Shown piece by piece: positions 50,439 through 63,225 of a stretch of 64,000 nucleotides of DNA; the first letter of the stretch is position 1, and each line of letters starts with the position of its first letter. The position numbers and the translations under genes are program-made. Below the pieces are notes generated by a model. The model had not been told where the DNA came from, searched no databases, and was given only the letters and a program-made list of their open reading frames with translations. This DNA comes from Bondarzewia mesenterica (taxonomy: Eukaryota; Basidiomycota; Agaricomycetes; Russulales; Bondarzewiaceae), in contig SGPL01000016.1 in NCBI GenBank assembly GCA_004802705.1, positions 1 through 64,000 on the forward strand. The letters run 5' to 3'.

Positions 50439-53400
50439 TTAACGATGCTTGTACTTTGCCTCGTTCTCGATGCGAACATTAGGATCCATTGAATTATGGA
50501 GGCCCAGCAGGGCCTTGCTGACGGCTTCACTGGCACCGATCATGGGCTTCAAGACTGCAATGGGCACAGCCCTGATGACCGCACGAACGGGGCCCTAAAA
50601 ATATGTTAGACATTGCAACGGGATCATGACGTTCGACGCACCTCGTTGCCCGACCGTTCATACACCTCCATAGGAACTGCCAGAATAGTCTGTGCGGCAG
50701 AGTTAAGGTTCCGCCTCAAACTCGTGTACGCCGACTGGATGCCTTCTTTCACATCGATAGGTTGTTCAGCATATTTGCTGATAAGGTCCGCCGTCTCCCC
50801 ATCAGCCCATTCTTGACCAGCTTCTTCGTCGTCCCGGTCCAGCGGGCAAACTGGCACAGCCTCTGCAGTGACCGACTCGTTGAACTGACTCCCAAGGACA
50901 TTCTCGGCCTGTTCGAGGATGACCTGTGTCCCGGTCGCTAGCCGTGCACCTAGCTTTACGGCTTCCATTGCAGTCGTCTGTACGAAGGCCTTTGTTCCTT
51001 TCTGGACGCCTCGCACGACACGGCCGTCCTTGCGGTATTGAGCGATAGGTAGTAACACCAGATCTGCCACGCCGGACCCCACGTTCACCACAGAGCGTAT
51101 GGGAGACACACCAGAGATGACATCGGCTAGTTGTGTAGCTTTTACATCGGGTGTCCAAAGGTCGTTTAACATATCGAAGAACCGCGGCCAACCAGTGATC
51201 TGCAAATCGTCAGAAACGGACTCTGAAAGGATGCTGGTATACAACTTACTCCCGACAGCGTGATGTGTCGCAGTGTCATTTCGGCACCATCAAAATGGAA
51301 GAAATTCATGAGCTCAATGGTCCTACCCTCACGTAGAGCTCTGTAGTCCACGCGGCGTGGCTTGTAATCCAACTTGAGTCCAACTGGAAATACTTCTGCT
51401 TGCTCTGCAACGAACGGTGAGACGCTGATGTCTTGTGCGGTATCGGGAATAGGAGACGTACGGAAATAAATCTCGTTATTGGGTGAACCAGAAGGGGAAG
51501 GTGCATTAGAGTCTTTGAAACTGAAAAATTTCTTCAAAAAGTCTAAGGCGTCTTGATCGACGTGCAGCCGCAATGGAAGAAGCTTGGCCTATGATCATCA
51601 TCAGTCAGGGACCGAATCCAAGAAATGATCAACGCCTCCTTACACGTAGCCTGGCTTCTTCCGAAGGATTTCCCTGGACAGGGCGAACAGTACGTAGCTC
51701 TATGCGGACCATATTGGACCCTGTTTCTCGAATGTTGCCCCGAGAGTCTGAATGCAACGCCGAAAGGAATTTTCTCCATGTCGAAGTCTTCACATGATCA
51801 AAGATCTCAACGTCCTTGATCGTAGCAAAAATCCTGGACACAAGCTCCTCATCCGGTCGATACTGATCCACCTCTGCATCCAGCCCAAGCAAACGGAATT
51901 CAATGCTCGGACCCCTTGCTCTGGTAAGCCGTTGCCCGCTGATCCGAGTCGGTTTTGGTGCCGCCTTCCCATGAGACTGGGGTCTCAGCGACTGCCAAGA
52001 ACTTTGCGTTGCTGTCTCCACGTCTTCTTTCAGCTCTTCGTCGATGGCCGCTATGAGTGCCGCGGGCTCCAATTCGTCCAGATCCTGTTCAAGGCCGACG
52101 TAGACGGAATTGAAAAGGAGCGTGCTGGTCTCATCGACGTTCGGGTCGTACGTCTGACCACTCGCCACAAGCTGTCTGATCTTGGCCAGCCTTCGCTTCA
52201 TTTCTTTGATCTCGTTTTCAATAGTTCTGCGTGTTGAAGCCCAGTCGTAACCATCGTATAAGAAGAGAGTGACTCCTGCACGGTGGATTCGAATGCGGTC
52301 CTTGACTTCTCCGAGCCTACACAAGACAGTGAGCACAGGAGGATAGAGAGAAGGATCACAGGACTGACTGCGGAGCTTCTTCCGATACGGCTGGTAGGGT
52401 ATCAAGATAGTTCTCGACAATCCGAATACCTTCGGGGCGAAGCAACCTGATCGTCTCTCCTCCAACTTTGGAAATGAGACCTTGTCCTCCGGACATCGCA
52501 GCAGAGCTGTCTGGCAAGACGTCTCCCTCTGAGAAGTCTTCCAAGTCCTCATCGGCGAATTCACGGAGACCCGCCGCTGCGCCAAACGAGGAATCCAGAT
52601 ACTCAAGATTGGACGGAAGATCGTCATTGATCATGTCTGGCGCTGCTCCGACTTCAGGGAGTCTGTGGAAGGCCTGCTCATCTATCGACGCTGTGACAAC
52701 TTGTGAGAGAAATCAAAGCCGGTGCATATCAGTGCTTACCCATGAGCGCACGATGGGAATACGTCTGCGTCGAAATATTAGTCGGTTCCCTAACGGGCGG
52801 CGGCAGGGGCCTGGATACGTAGTGAGTTTTGAGAATCCTGATGAAGGTGTACAGACGGACGGTTCATCACTCTGTTTACTGAATGCAGTTCCAAAATCAC
52901 TGCCAAAGGCACCAAGCGCGGTCATGGTGTCTGCGCACATATGAAGCCGCAGGTCAACGCCGTTTACAGACACCTGCGAAAATTGTCAAAAGAACCGAGA
53001 TGGCTTTCAAAACAAAATACTGCGCCACCTCAGAACTAGAAGGCTCTCCGTTGACGAGCTTAACGAACAAACTTAAGTCCGCTATCTCAGCTAGCAGAGC
53101 GTATCCAGATCTCTGCGAGAACAAAAATTAGAATGTGTCCGTAAAAAATTGAAAATCTGGTTTTAACGACAAACCTTCCAAAACCTGATGCCTTTTGTTC
53201 CCATCAGGTTTTGACTGCTTATTTCCTCTTCGGCCGCCCGGTGATCATCCGTCAACAAGACCCCCAATGCTGGTACGGACAGGTTGAGACTCGTCTCCGT
53301 AGAGTCGCCGACTAGGTCCGTAGAAAATTCCAATTCGCCGATGTGAAGTGCCAGAGCGCCAGGATGCTTCGGGGCAAGCAGACGGACAGACCCATCCATA

Positions 53401-56400
53401 ATCTTGACGAAGACTCGGGTGCGCTCGCTAGGAACGACGGACTCAAATGCCTGAGAAGTCCATCAGCACACATGCAGCCAATGTAAGATATAGACGAGGA
53501 CGTACACCTGGTGGAGATTTTGCGAACCGTGCAAGGTCTGCTATCCATTGAAAATCGGGGACTAAATTGTAGAGGAAACCACACAGTGTCAGCCTCACAC
53601 GAGACTCCTTGGCTATGGACTCTGGGGCAACAAGGGAAGTGAAACGGATTTTCGCCAATGGTCTCGGACTGGACACCTAGATGGCGAACACCATTGGAAA
53701 ATAAAATAAAAGTATTATTGTTTAGGAAGAATGCGCACCAAGCTGCGAGGTGTGACTAGCGACAAAAATGGAGTGGAGGGGGAGCTGTGCCTATCCATGA
53801 TGTTCACGTCCATGACTGAGAGGGTCACGACCGTTTCATCCTGTCAGCTATGGTCAGAGAGTATTCATAAGTCCACATTAACGTGTTCACCTTTCCCTCT
53901 GGCTTCAATTCGATGAGAGCATCGACGTCGGACGCTAGAATGTCAAACGGTTGCGCAGGACCAAGCTTTCCGTCTGCTTCCTCCCGGGGAACCATCAGCC
54001 TCACAAAGACTAGTCGCGCAAAGGTCATAGTCAATATCAAATGCAAGACCAGATGGCTTTAAAGAAGGTCGTACCATCAGATACCGCGGCCTTAAGGATA
54101 GTCTCACTATTTGGCGTGTTGTTCTCGCCAACGCCGATGCTAAGATTAGACGCGCTATCTTTACTGCCGCGCGTTGGATTCACGAAGAACTTGCTCCCTA
54201 TGAGACTTGGATTCTGACTTGACGCCTTCTCAGTATCGTTGTCGCCTGAAAAAGCTGCCATCGATTGTTCTGTAATTTGCTGAACATCGTCAGCCCACAG
54301 CTGCAGACCGTCGAGGACTGGCTTTGACAAGTTGATGTGAACCGACGGAATATCAGCCGAAACAACCAGAGCACCCGTCTCCCTGGAGCCTCCAGACGGG
54401 CGTGTTGAAGGGCGTGTCCGCACCACTGTTAGACTAGCTGGACGACTCACGAGACCTGGAGATCGACTGCGGCTATGTTGATCATCTTCAACCGGTTCGG
54501 GGGAGGCAGACAATGATCCCAAGGACAAAAACACTCTAGCCTTTTCCTCTCCCACCAGCGACGATGCCATTACCACTCGCCGCCATTCTGCAGCCAACAG
54601 AAGGGTGGTATTGGCCTTGGAACGGTTTGTCGGTGGGGGAGAGGCCGTAACATTGATTCCGGCAAAACGTGCACTAGGTTGAGAGACGGAGGTGAGCGGG
54701 AGAGTAGAAAGGGTGATGCCATGGATATCCAAGATAAAGGCACCGGAGCGGGGGGAACGCGATAAAGGCGGTGGACACCGGACTTCCATCCTAACCATGG
54801 GAAACCTGACAGCAATCCTGATCTTATTGTCCTGATGCGCTCGAGATTTTGCCTGCATCACAATCAATCAACGTGCTGCTCTCATCGGAGCTCTGAGCAA
54901 CATACCTTGCGTTTGCCCCGCAAGACTGTAGCTGATGGCGGGGATTTGATGACGGGCTCCTTCTGCCGATAGTCCATCGACAAGTCTAAATCCTCAAGTA
55001 CCAATCTCTCCAGTCGTTTCCTCTCGTTCTCCCTCTCCCTCTCCTGTTCTCTCAACCGGAACGCACGCTGACTTCGGGGCGAAGCTGGAGGCGTAGGGTT
55101 CATGTCCTCATCGCTTTCTTCCTCGTCTTCATCAGAATCCCCTTGTCTTTGTCGAGAGACCGGCTCAGCACCTGCTTGTGAGCTGCCTGTCTGGCCCAAT
55201 AATTCGTCCACGAACATTAATGTCTCGCTAGCTCTCTTGTGATCGCCACTGCCCAAGGTCAGACCAAGGTCGAAGAAAAAGTGTAGAGGAGAGAAGTCCA
55301 CATTAACCGTGACGCCATCACTTTGTCCCATGCCCCTTTCGCTTCCGCCGTATACTGTTGACGACGCAAAGGTGACTTTGACTGCTATCGCTGGCTCGTG
55401 TGCCTTCGGCTCCATCGCGAACTCATGCATGAAACCCCCGGAAGGCGGAGACTTTCCAGGGGATGACGATAGGTGATGCACACTACCTGCCGACATTCTA
55501 TCTGATCGACGATCGCGCGAATGTTTCAATCGCCACAGAGAAAGTTTGGCATGGTTAGTACGATGTAACGGAGAAGTCCAATCGGAAACGTCGAATGTCG
55601 GAAGTGAGGGAGGTTGTTTGGACTGTTGTGGATGATCATGGTCAAGCGGGATTATACCGGGCGGAGACTGATGCTCAGTAATGTATTGAGTCGGCAAGTG
55701 AGGGTCGGTGATTAGGATTGGAACAACCACGTATTCCTGTGGGGTAGATGATGAGGTGGAAGATGGATCCGAAGTTGGAATCCGCAGATGGACAAGTCGG
55801 CGACAGTCAGGCTTATAGTGGTAGCAGTCAACGAAGTGGTTAAGTTCTTTGTAGCCGACCGGGACTGGCCCCTGGAAGAGCGACCACCGGTAGAACGCTT
55901 CGCCAGCGGAACAGCAGTTCGTGAGATAAAAGTAGAGACTGATGCTGATGCAGCAATCGTCTCCACTAGCATCCGAACGTAGCCATGTAAAAGTTTAGGG
56001 GGCACCAGGGGATGAGCAAAGAACGCATCCATGGCAGCGATGACTTCTCTACGAGTCCTCCGCTTCAATGGTTCGATAGAAGCTCCTGCTGTCGCCGAGA
56101 CTGATGGTAATAAGAGCAAGACTATGCCGCGAATTTGTAGAGTAGCGTCCATCTGGTCCAACATGGAAGACGTGGGAGCCGAAACTTCGGGATTGCTCGA
56201 AACCTTGGTATCACTCTTCTTGGTTGGAGATGGGGTTTGTCCAGAAACATGAGAGTCCAATGCACTTGCTATATCCAAGATACCACGGAGCTGACTCGCT
56301 CGGAGAGCGCATGCTATGACTCCGGTGGTAACAGAGATATTCAGATGTCCAGCGTTCTTGGATTTGCTCTCGGTAGGCTTGGATAAGTTGGACGGTCCAG

Positions 56401-57872
56401 CGCCAGGTGAGGAAGTTGCAGGGGAAGGCGCCGGTGGATCACGAACCAGCAGCGAGGTGGTCAACCTAATCACAATGGGCTCGGAAGCAAAAGAGACGAC
56501 GGTTTCCTCAAGCACTTCGGCCACCTCTGAATCCGCAAGGTCGATCTTCGGATAGGGAGGTAGAGATCGAGCTGGAGAGGATACCCTGACGACAGCTTCA
56601 CTGTCTCCCACAGGCTTTGGCGATGGTGTCCTATTGTGAGGTCCAGTATCCGCTTCAGTGTCGGATCCCTGTTCCTCCGGTATTGTTGAAATGGCACTTT
56701 GGAACATCGTGCTTGCAATAGTGCTGGCAGGTGAGATTGGCCGCGCAGCTGCAGGCGGTAGGGGCGGAAGCGTAGTAATCGACTGAGACATCATTGCTTG
56801 GGTTTCCTCATCGATGTCAGAGTCTGATTCAGCATATGATGATCCCGTAGGTGATGAAGTGAATGGATTCATTGGTGAATGCGAACGCTGACTAAGATGG
56901 AAAATGTTCGGAGGTTCATCATGAACGGGTGTCTCGTCAGACACTGTAGTGGGCGTCGAGGAGAAATAACGACGTGCGTGTTCGGCAGGGCGGAGATCAC
57001 AGTAGGAAAGGACAGCACCGGAGATAGAGATTGCGCGAGTCTCCCCTTGGACTTCGTCTGTACGAGCACCTGCGTTTGGGGTCGCCATATCCACAGCTAA
57101 TTCTTTGCCATAGGCAATCTCTGATACCTTGAAAGAGAAGCTAGAGTATCCGGGGTGTACCAGCGTAATACTAGTGTCCCTAGCGTCAAATTCAAAGCGA
57201 GACAGCAATCGCTCTATCATGGTAGCAAATATAGATACACCAGCAGGATCCATATCCGGTGAGATGTCCTCGTCTGCATTGATGAATGGATCAAGTCCGC
57301 CAGGAACATTATCTCGAGTGGAGATGATTGACGAATCAAGATCTGGACTGAAGGTTTCACGAAGAGTAGCTTCTTCTCCAGGGGTCAATTCGTGATGGAT
57401 GAATGATTCCGCAACGCTTACGACCGACTCCGCCAGATTGGCAGAGACTTTCGTGGGGTCGATAGCAGGCTTCGGGTCGAGGTGGAAGGTGAGATGAAGA
57501 GACTCAATTGACAGGCCAACATTGGCCGTCAGTGGATTAGGCCAAGGAATGCGTGCAGTGACCGATGATATAGAGCCGTCATGAAGTTGAATTGGCAGCC
57601 CTGCAAGATGTGAATTGATAGCCTTGGAGGGGTTAACTGTATAGTTCGGAGGAGACAGGAAGACCTACGTTATAATCCAGTTCCAAATCCCTAACTTGTA
57701 CGTAGCCCGAGCCGATCTGAGAGTCAATCTGCTGAATGTCGAGCTGTCCTGGCTTGAGGAGGTGGCCCAAAGACCGTTTCAGAACAAAGGATATGAACCT
57801 GCGTTGAATTCCGGAAGGCAAAGAAAAGTCAATCGAAGGCAGAGAGAGCCATGAAGGGGTCCACCAGGCCAT
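50439..57872 (-). CDS. ATG2: Autophagy-related protein 2 (lipid transfer protein ATG2)
   Basis: Atg2 bridges ER and phagophore and transfers phospholipids for autophagosome growth, working with Atg18 and Atg9. It is the largest gene here, about 2,200 codons. The ATG ending at 57872 gives [20 protein letters not shown], then the chorein_N block [20 protein letters not shown] and [20 protein letters not shown]. Near the 3' end the ATG2-type domain reads [20 protein letters not shown] and [15 protein letters not shown]. The C-terminal amphipathic region follows ([40 protein letters not shown]), ending [10 protein letters not shown]. Between them are long Ser/Pro/Glu-rich insertions, as in other fungal Atg2 proteins. 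At least a dozen short introns are present. The start codons of ATG2 and the esterase are only 248 bp apart. Confidence 0.93.
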
Positions 57873-58120
57873 AGTCACTGTGTTGAAGCTGCCTGCAGCC
57901 TGCCGAACACACACCAATTAGCAGCCTCAGCAGGCCGTTACCAGATTCAGACGTCACATCACCTGACCTTGCTTAACTTGCCAGCCGGCGGCATCACTAT
58001 AACGGGCCATTCAACTTCAACGTGCAACGATCATTAAGTTGTTCTTGATGCATCGATGAGTCTTCCGAGTCAAAGCTTCAATACTTAATACTACTGCCAT
58101 AGCTTGTACATACTACCGTT

Positions 58121-59271
58121 ATGGACCTCAAATCATCCTCTGACTTGCCAGCTGATCCAGCTATATTCTCATCGTCTACTACCCTCAGACTCGGGCCACA
58201 TTGGCCAGGACTCTCCGGATTGAGACATCTCATCGTTTTGTGCGTGTCACTTCATTTCCGCTCCAAGTATGCTTTGTACTGAGATCAGGCCGTTCGTAGT
58301 GGGGATTCCTATAGTGCAATTGGCTATGGACCCTTGGGCCCAAAACCGACTCCAAAGGAACCTTTGGGCTTGAAGTTTCCTGGCCTCACATACAATGAAC
58401 GCGACCTACCCAACTGGGTAGGCTACATCGTCTCGGCACGGTCCAATCTGTTGGTATATGACTACGCTGCTGGAGGCCAAAGGGTTTCTGGCGTCAGCAC
58501 ACAAGTCACTCGCCAATTCCTTCCTCTTGCTGGGCAGAAGCCAGAATGGGCACCATGGGGCGCGTCCGATTCTCTTTTCGGTAAATATCCATCCATGGCG
58601 TGTGTGTATTGGGACTTAAACTATCTAAATGGTCTCATAGTTACGTGGGTTGGCATAAATGACTGCGCGTGAGATGACTGTTTTCTTATCCCTTGATCTC
58701 GTTCGCTGATTGATGATGCATGTGCAGGTTTCTTTCCAGCTCGGAACCGAGCCTGGTCAAGGACGTCATCGAAGATCTATTCTCTTTACAGGAGAAATTG
58801 TACGAAGCAGGGGCCAGGAATTTCTTATACATCAACGTTCCCCCCATCAATCGCTCTCCGGCAGGTATGTTTGTACCATGCGATGGTCCACTGATCTGTG
58901 CTCAACATGAACTGGTATCAGTTCCGGCAACAAAGAGTGCTGACCCAAAGCACTCTGAGCCATACAAAATGTGGAATTATAATCTGATGGAAACAGCGAA
59001 GGAGTTTACCCTTTCGCATCCTGATATCACTGCCCTCGTATTCTCATCTTGGGATACTTTCAATCGTGTCCTTGACGATCCCGTGGCTTTTGGTTTCAAT
59101 GGAGACGATGGTAGAAAAAGGGGAGGAGGAATTTGGTATGATCATCTGCATCCGACGTCTAAGATGCACGGCATTATTGCCAAGGACGTCTCTGAGTTTT
59201 TAGCTAACGCACATCCAGTTGCTACTGATGAAAAAGCAGAAAGCAGCATGGACAGTATGGTCGGTGTCTGA
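58121..59271 (+). CDS. SGNH/GDSL esterase, fungal CE16-like
   Basis: This is an ester hydrolase of the SGNH superfamily. Exon 1 starts MDLKSSSDLPADPAIFSSST. Removing the intron with donor GTGCGT and acceptor CGTAG forms HLIVFGDSYSAIGYG, block I with the nucleophile Ser. AAGGQRVSG supplies the block II Gly region, TWVGIND the block III Asn, and WYDHLHPTSKMHGIIAKDV block V with Asp and His. All four SGNH residues are therefore present. YEAGARNFLYINVPPINRSP and KMWNYNLMETAKEFTLSHPD are typical of fungal CE16-like acetyl esterases. The N-terminus does not look like a cleavable signal peptide, so secretion is unclear. Substrate is unknown; acetylated oligosaccharide would be the family expectation. 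Confidence 0.85.
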
Positions 59272-59525
59272 ATACCCAAAGAGTACAAATTTATACCCCC
59301 TTCCATGTGTTATCCAGTGACAATGATAGGGTATCTGTACTGAACGGAGCTCTTCAACTGACATGCTTCAGTTGATTGAGTTTCCTGCCAGTCTTTCATG
59401 TCCGAGATTGAATTGCAAAAATACAGCGAACATGTGAGAATTCCTAGATATACAGCCCTATATGACCAACGAAATGAAGAGACTAAGAGACTTCTGTGTC
59501 AGAGTTGACTTGCATAATGTTCATT

Positions 59526-60851
59526 CATTCCACAACCAGTAGATGATTGTCGTCGGCCTTTGAATAAATAAGACCTTCGTCCAAGAGTGTCTCAATCGCA
59601 TTCCTATGACGCATGAATCAGGGCCACTTCAGTAGTCGGAACAAGCCCGGAACTACGCTTACGCAAAATCTTCGACCGATCTGTTCGGCCGCGCCAACCC
59701 CTTAACAATGAGAGCGACTGGCACACCTTCTGGGTGATCCGCTTTGTTGGCATGGATCTGGAGAAGTATCCCGCGCTGGAGAATGGTGAGATGGGAATAC
59801 GGGTCGCGTCGCCGGAAAGGCTGTACATTCCGTGTCGGGGATGGAGGCTCGGGCGATGGACTCGGAGAAGGCGATTCTGGTGGGATAGAGAGGTAGTCCG
59901 AATCATCGGAACCGGAACTAAGGTCGATGATCTGTGACTCGTCTTCCTCTACCGAAGTCGTCGCCTGTGGATGGCTATCCGTGTATAAGGAATTGATTGC
60001 AGATGGGTGCGCTTCGTGATGAAACTGCTGAGGTGCGGTGGGCTGCCATCCAGACTGAGTGGATGGCTCATGCTTGGTCATAGACGGCTGCTCCAATAAA
60101 TTTGCGACTTTCGTGTCAGCTCCGATGTCGAGATTGCCGGACAGATCGGCATCGACGACATTCGTTACTTCAATACCTGTTGCCGAACGGCTGCTACGAC
60201 TGAAAAGATTGATCGCACGCTGCCAGAGATTATAAGAATCAAAAGGGTTGGCAGAAAGCCGACATCTTAGATATAGTACTTACCGGTGGACCACGTTCAT
60301 AATGCAACGTGGCGAAAGCCGCCTCTAGCAGATGGAAGAAAGGCTCGTGCATATCATCGACACGTTGAATAGACGTGATTTCCATGTGGTTGACTTTGTT
60401 GAATTGCTTCAAGGTCCCCACGACACGCACATAGCAGTGGGGTCTGGGTTGAAGGCGATATCAAAAACCTGTTCAGTCATCAAAGAGAATAGAACCTTAT
60501 AGCAGAGCGACATAACATACGGGATTTCATCTAGCATGCGATCTTTTACATCCTGATTAAGATGGTCTTTGTCAACCCATCGGCGAGCTTCGATCCGCCC
60601 TTGGCTTCCGTCCTCTAGGTAATAAACCCAATTGAAATTATTATAAACATCATCCACGAGGGCGACATGGGCGACTGCTTTGACCTGGGAGCAAGACAGT
60701 AATTCAGTGGTTGCTGAGCGACTGTTAGAATAACTTCAAATACCCGATCAACTTCGATGCCTTCGATGGTGAACTTGGCTTCGCTATGAAGTCTCGTTGC
60801 CTTTAGCATCTGGAATACAGTAGCGGAACGAAGGCCCATCAATGGCTCCAT
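59526..60851 (-). CDS. Divergent RPA32-like single-strand DNA binding protein
   Basis: This is the second RPA2-type gene of a tandem pair. The visible start MEPLMGLRSATVFQMLKATR gives an OB-fold region: EAKFTIEGIEVDR, VKAVAHVALVDDVYNNFNWV, YYLEDGSQGRIEARRWVDKD, CYVRVVGTLKQFNKVNHMEI and FFHLLEAAFATLHYERGPP. These align by order with the neighbouring RPA32 gene but are clearly diverged. A Ser/Pro/Gln-rich linker of about 100 residues follows with a SUMO-interaction-like motif (IIDLSSGSDDSD, 59896-59931). The C-terminal winged helix reads LTILQRGILLQIHANKADHP, VPVALIVKGLARPNRSVEDF and NAIETLLDEGLIYSKADDNH, ending LLVVE. The Gly/Ser-rich phosphorylated N-terminus of canonical RPA32 is absent, though a small upstream exon could exist because an acceptor site (AATAATAG) precedes the ATG. 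A role as an alternative RPA subunit is inference. Confidence 0.78.
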
Positions 60852-61679
60852 CTATTATTGACAAAGTTCACATCATGCGGGATAAGTCCGATTTGAGATC
60901 ACAGCAATATCAGACAATCAAAAGCTCTCGTCTTTCCTTCATGAAGGTTCACTCACCATTCACTGAAAGTTATACTTCACTGGTAGATATTGAGTTTTGA
61001 TATGATGATATCAAGTCCTAATTGTCGTTTCGTTGTTGTTTGTGGGATGAAATCGTCACTGAAACTGTGATCACATTGCCGAGTCTGAGAAACAATCCAA
61101 AGATCACTCACCACCGCCGACTCAGATCAAGTATTACTGAAGAGGAGCCTAGATCGCACACAGAAGGAATACGCCGTATTCAAGTATGTAGTGATGAAGT
61201 CGTACAATATAGTACATGAAGAAATTGTGAAGATGATGGATCAATCGGCGCTGCGAGTGGTTCACACGTTCACGGACCGTCGGACTCAGCAATTCCACTC
61301 GAGTCGCGGAGTTTGTCACCGATCTCCCGTTCGGAACTGCCGAAATTCTAATCGTGGTTTCTGTATACAGCATAGCAGCAGCAGCACAGTACCCTTGCTT
61401 CAACTTATTTGTATCCACTTTTATTTAATTAATCAGGGCTGCTACTCTTACAACAGCCATTTTATGATTGTAATTGTCTATGAAATTTTCCGTGAGAGTT
61501 CCAGGGAGTTCCCCGCTTGCGGTTGGCAATTATCATCGCATTCTTGTTGTCAGTTTGCCCTTGTCTGTTTTGGTCACAGCAACCATTGACTGGACTCGTT
61601 AGGAGAAGTAGGTCACCAATGTAGTCGTAATACAGATACATGCAAGCTCGGAGTGATAAATAGACATTTTGATACACCT
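60852..61679. other. Spacer between the two RPA32-type genes
   Basis: The 828 bp is AT-rich and contains the promoter of the divergent copy and the 3' UTR of the canonical copy. Open frames of 65-132 codons here lack protein character and have no consistent splice sites. A short first exon of the divergent gene may be hidden in it. Confidence 0.4.
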
Positions 61680-62819
61680 TCAGACAGCGAGAGTAAAATG
61701 CATCTCATCCATTGTGGTGAAAATATGGCCCTCGTCCATGAGCTTCTCCAGCGCATCACTGTGTTTGGGAACAGCAGTCACCACTCACATTTTCCCAACA
61801 TGTAAAAGGACCACACACCTGATGGCGTTCACATCGGCGCCGACAGCCCGGGCAATTGCACTCACGTGGATACCTTCATCCTGCTGGGGCTGTTGGGACA
61901 TGTAGGTGACGATGCTGAGCTGAACCGGGGGAAGATTTGCCCATCGTTCATCCGCCACTACAGGATTCGGTTGTGCGGTATAGGCAGATGCAGCATGCCC
62001 TTGTCCTGCGGCAGTATTTTGGTTAACGGAAGAACCAGCCTGAGAGGGCTTTTAAAATCACGACCACGGTTAGAACTTACAGGCGCAGATGGATAAATGA
62101 TATCACGCACGGGTCCTCGATCAAACGTAAGAGTGATGGCCATGATCTCAGCAATGTGGAACCAGAGCTCATGCTCATGCCAATCTTTGATCGGTCGAAT
62201 GTGAACCGTATTGATGTAGCGCTTATTTCCGTAAGTTTTTAGAGTACCCGTCACTCGCACATAGCTTCCCTCGCTTTCGACAACGTCAGCCACACACAAC
62301 ACATAAATGCGAAGTCCGAACACACACGTTATGCCTTCAAAAGACTCTCCCTCTTGACCTGTGGAGTCAGACCAGAATCGGGCTTCCACTCGACCTGTCC
62401 CATCATCTACCCAATATACGCTGTTCGTTGTTTGCGTTTGAATCGTGATTACTCTGCCCACAATGGTCACCTGTTGGCTGGCATTGAAGAAGCACTTAAC
62501 AGGATTATTTAATAGCAACACACCTGCCCTATTTCAGTGTTATCTATCATCCAGTCTGCGTCTGTGTGAGCTTGTGTAGCTTTGTGAACTTGCATGATAC
62601 TGAGCGGACGTAGAGATTGAGCCAACGCTCTCTAATCAAATAGCCGCATCGCATGGTCAGAGCTATCTCTCCTTCAGGCAGTATTAATATACTCACTCGT
62701 GATGCACCCCCAGGGCTCCCGCTACTACTACCAAAAGGTGAACCTCCAGTCAGGTAACCTCCTCCCCCGCCCGTATTCCCATAATAGGGATTAGAGTCTC
62801 CGTCTAGCTCAAGCACCAT
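61680..62819 (-). CDS. RFA2: Replication protein A 32 kDa subunit (RFA2)
   Basis: This is the middle subunit of the RPA single-strand DNA binding complex used in replication, repair and recombination. The start MVLELDGDSNPYYGNTGGGG leads into the Gly/Ser-rich N-terminus (YLTGGSPFGSSSGSPGGASR), where checkpoint kinases phosphorylate RPA32 in other species. After two introns the OB fold reads DADWMIDNTEIGQ, QVTIVGRVITIQTQTTNSVY, WVDDGTGRVEARFWSDSTG and YVRVTGTLKTYGNKRYINTV. HELWFHIAEIMAITLTFDRG is the helix used for trimer formation. The C-terminal winged helix, which binds repair factors, contains LSIVTYMSQQPQQDEGIHVS, AIARAVGADVNAIRDALEKL and MDEGHIFTTMDEMHFTLAV. Complete. Confidence 0.93.
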
Positions 62820-63225
62820 GAGAACGGCTCTCTCAGGAGTACATCGATGATGACATACATTGGCTCATAACTATCTGAAGATTTTTGAGGTCGAGAAAGT
62901 GGAAGAGTAAAGGCGAGAAAGCAGTTGGGTAAGCGAGACGCGGCGCGCGTGTTCAAGTTATTGAAGTCGCTAGGACGCGACCGCGCACTTTGTCCGAGTT
63001 TGGCATTGCAGGGCATTGCCCTGTCACAGCGCGTCACGGGCTGACAATCACGCCTGTCAAATATTCAGCGTTTTCAACATTCGCATGTTCACAAATCGAA
63101 ACGATGAAGAACGAGAGGTGGTTGATTCCCCGGTCAATATCCCAACAACCTTGTGAGGGCTGCACATTAAGGACACATGTCCGCGCGTACATAAGTAATC
63201 TATGATCGTGGCATTCGTGAAGTTC
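62820..63225. other. Spacer between RFA2 and the right-edge gene
   Basis: The 406 bp contains the RFA2 promoter and the 3' UTR of the last gene. A cluster of CGCG-containing sequence at 62940-62990 resembles MluI-type (ACGCG) cell-cycle elements, but none is a perfect ACGCGT match. Confidence 0.35.

Noticed and set aside
61191..61589. 132-codon frame between the two RPA32-type genes
   Set aside because: Composition is random-like, no homology is recognised, and it lies in AT-rich spacer DNA.
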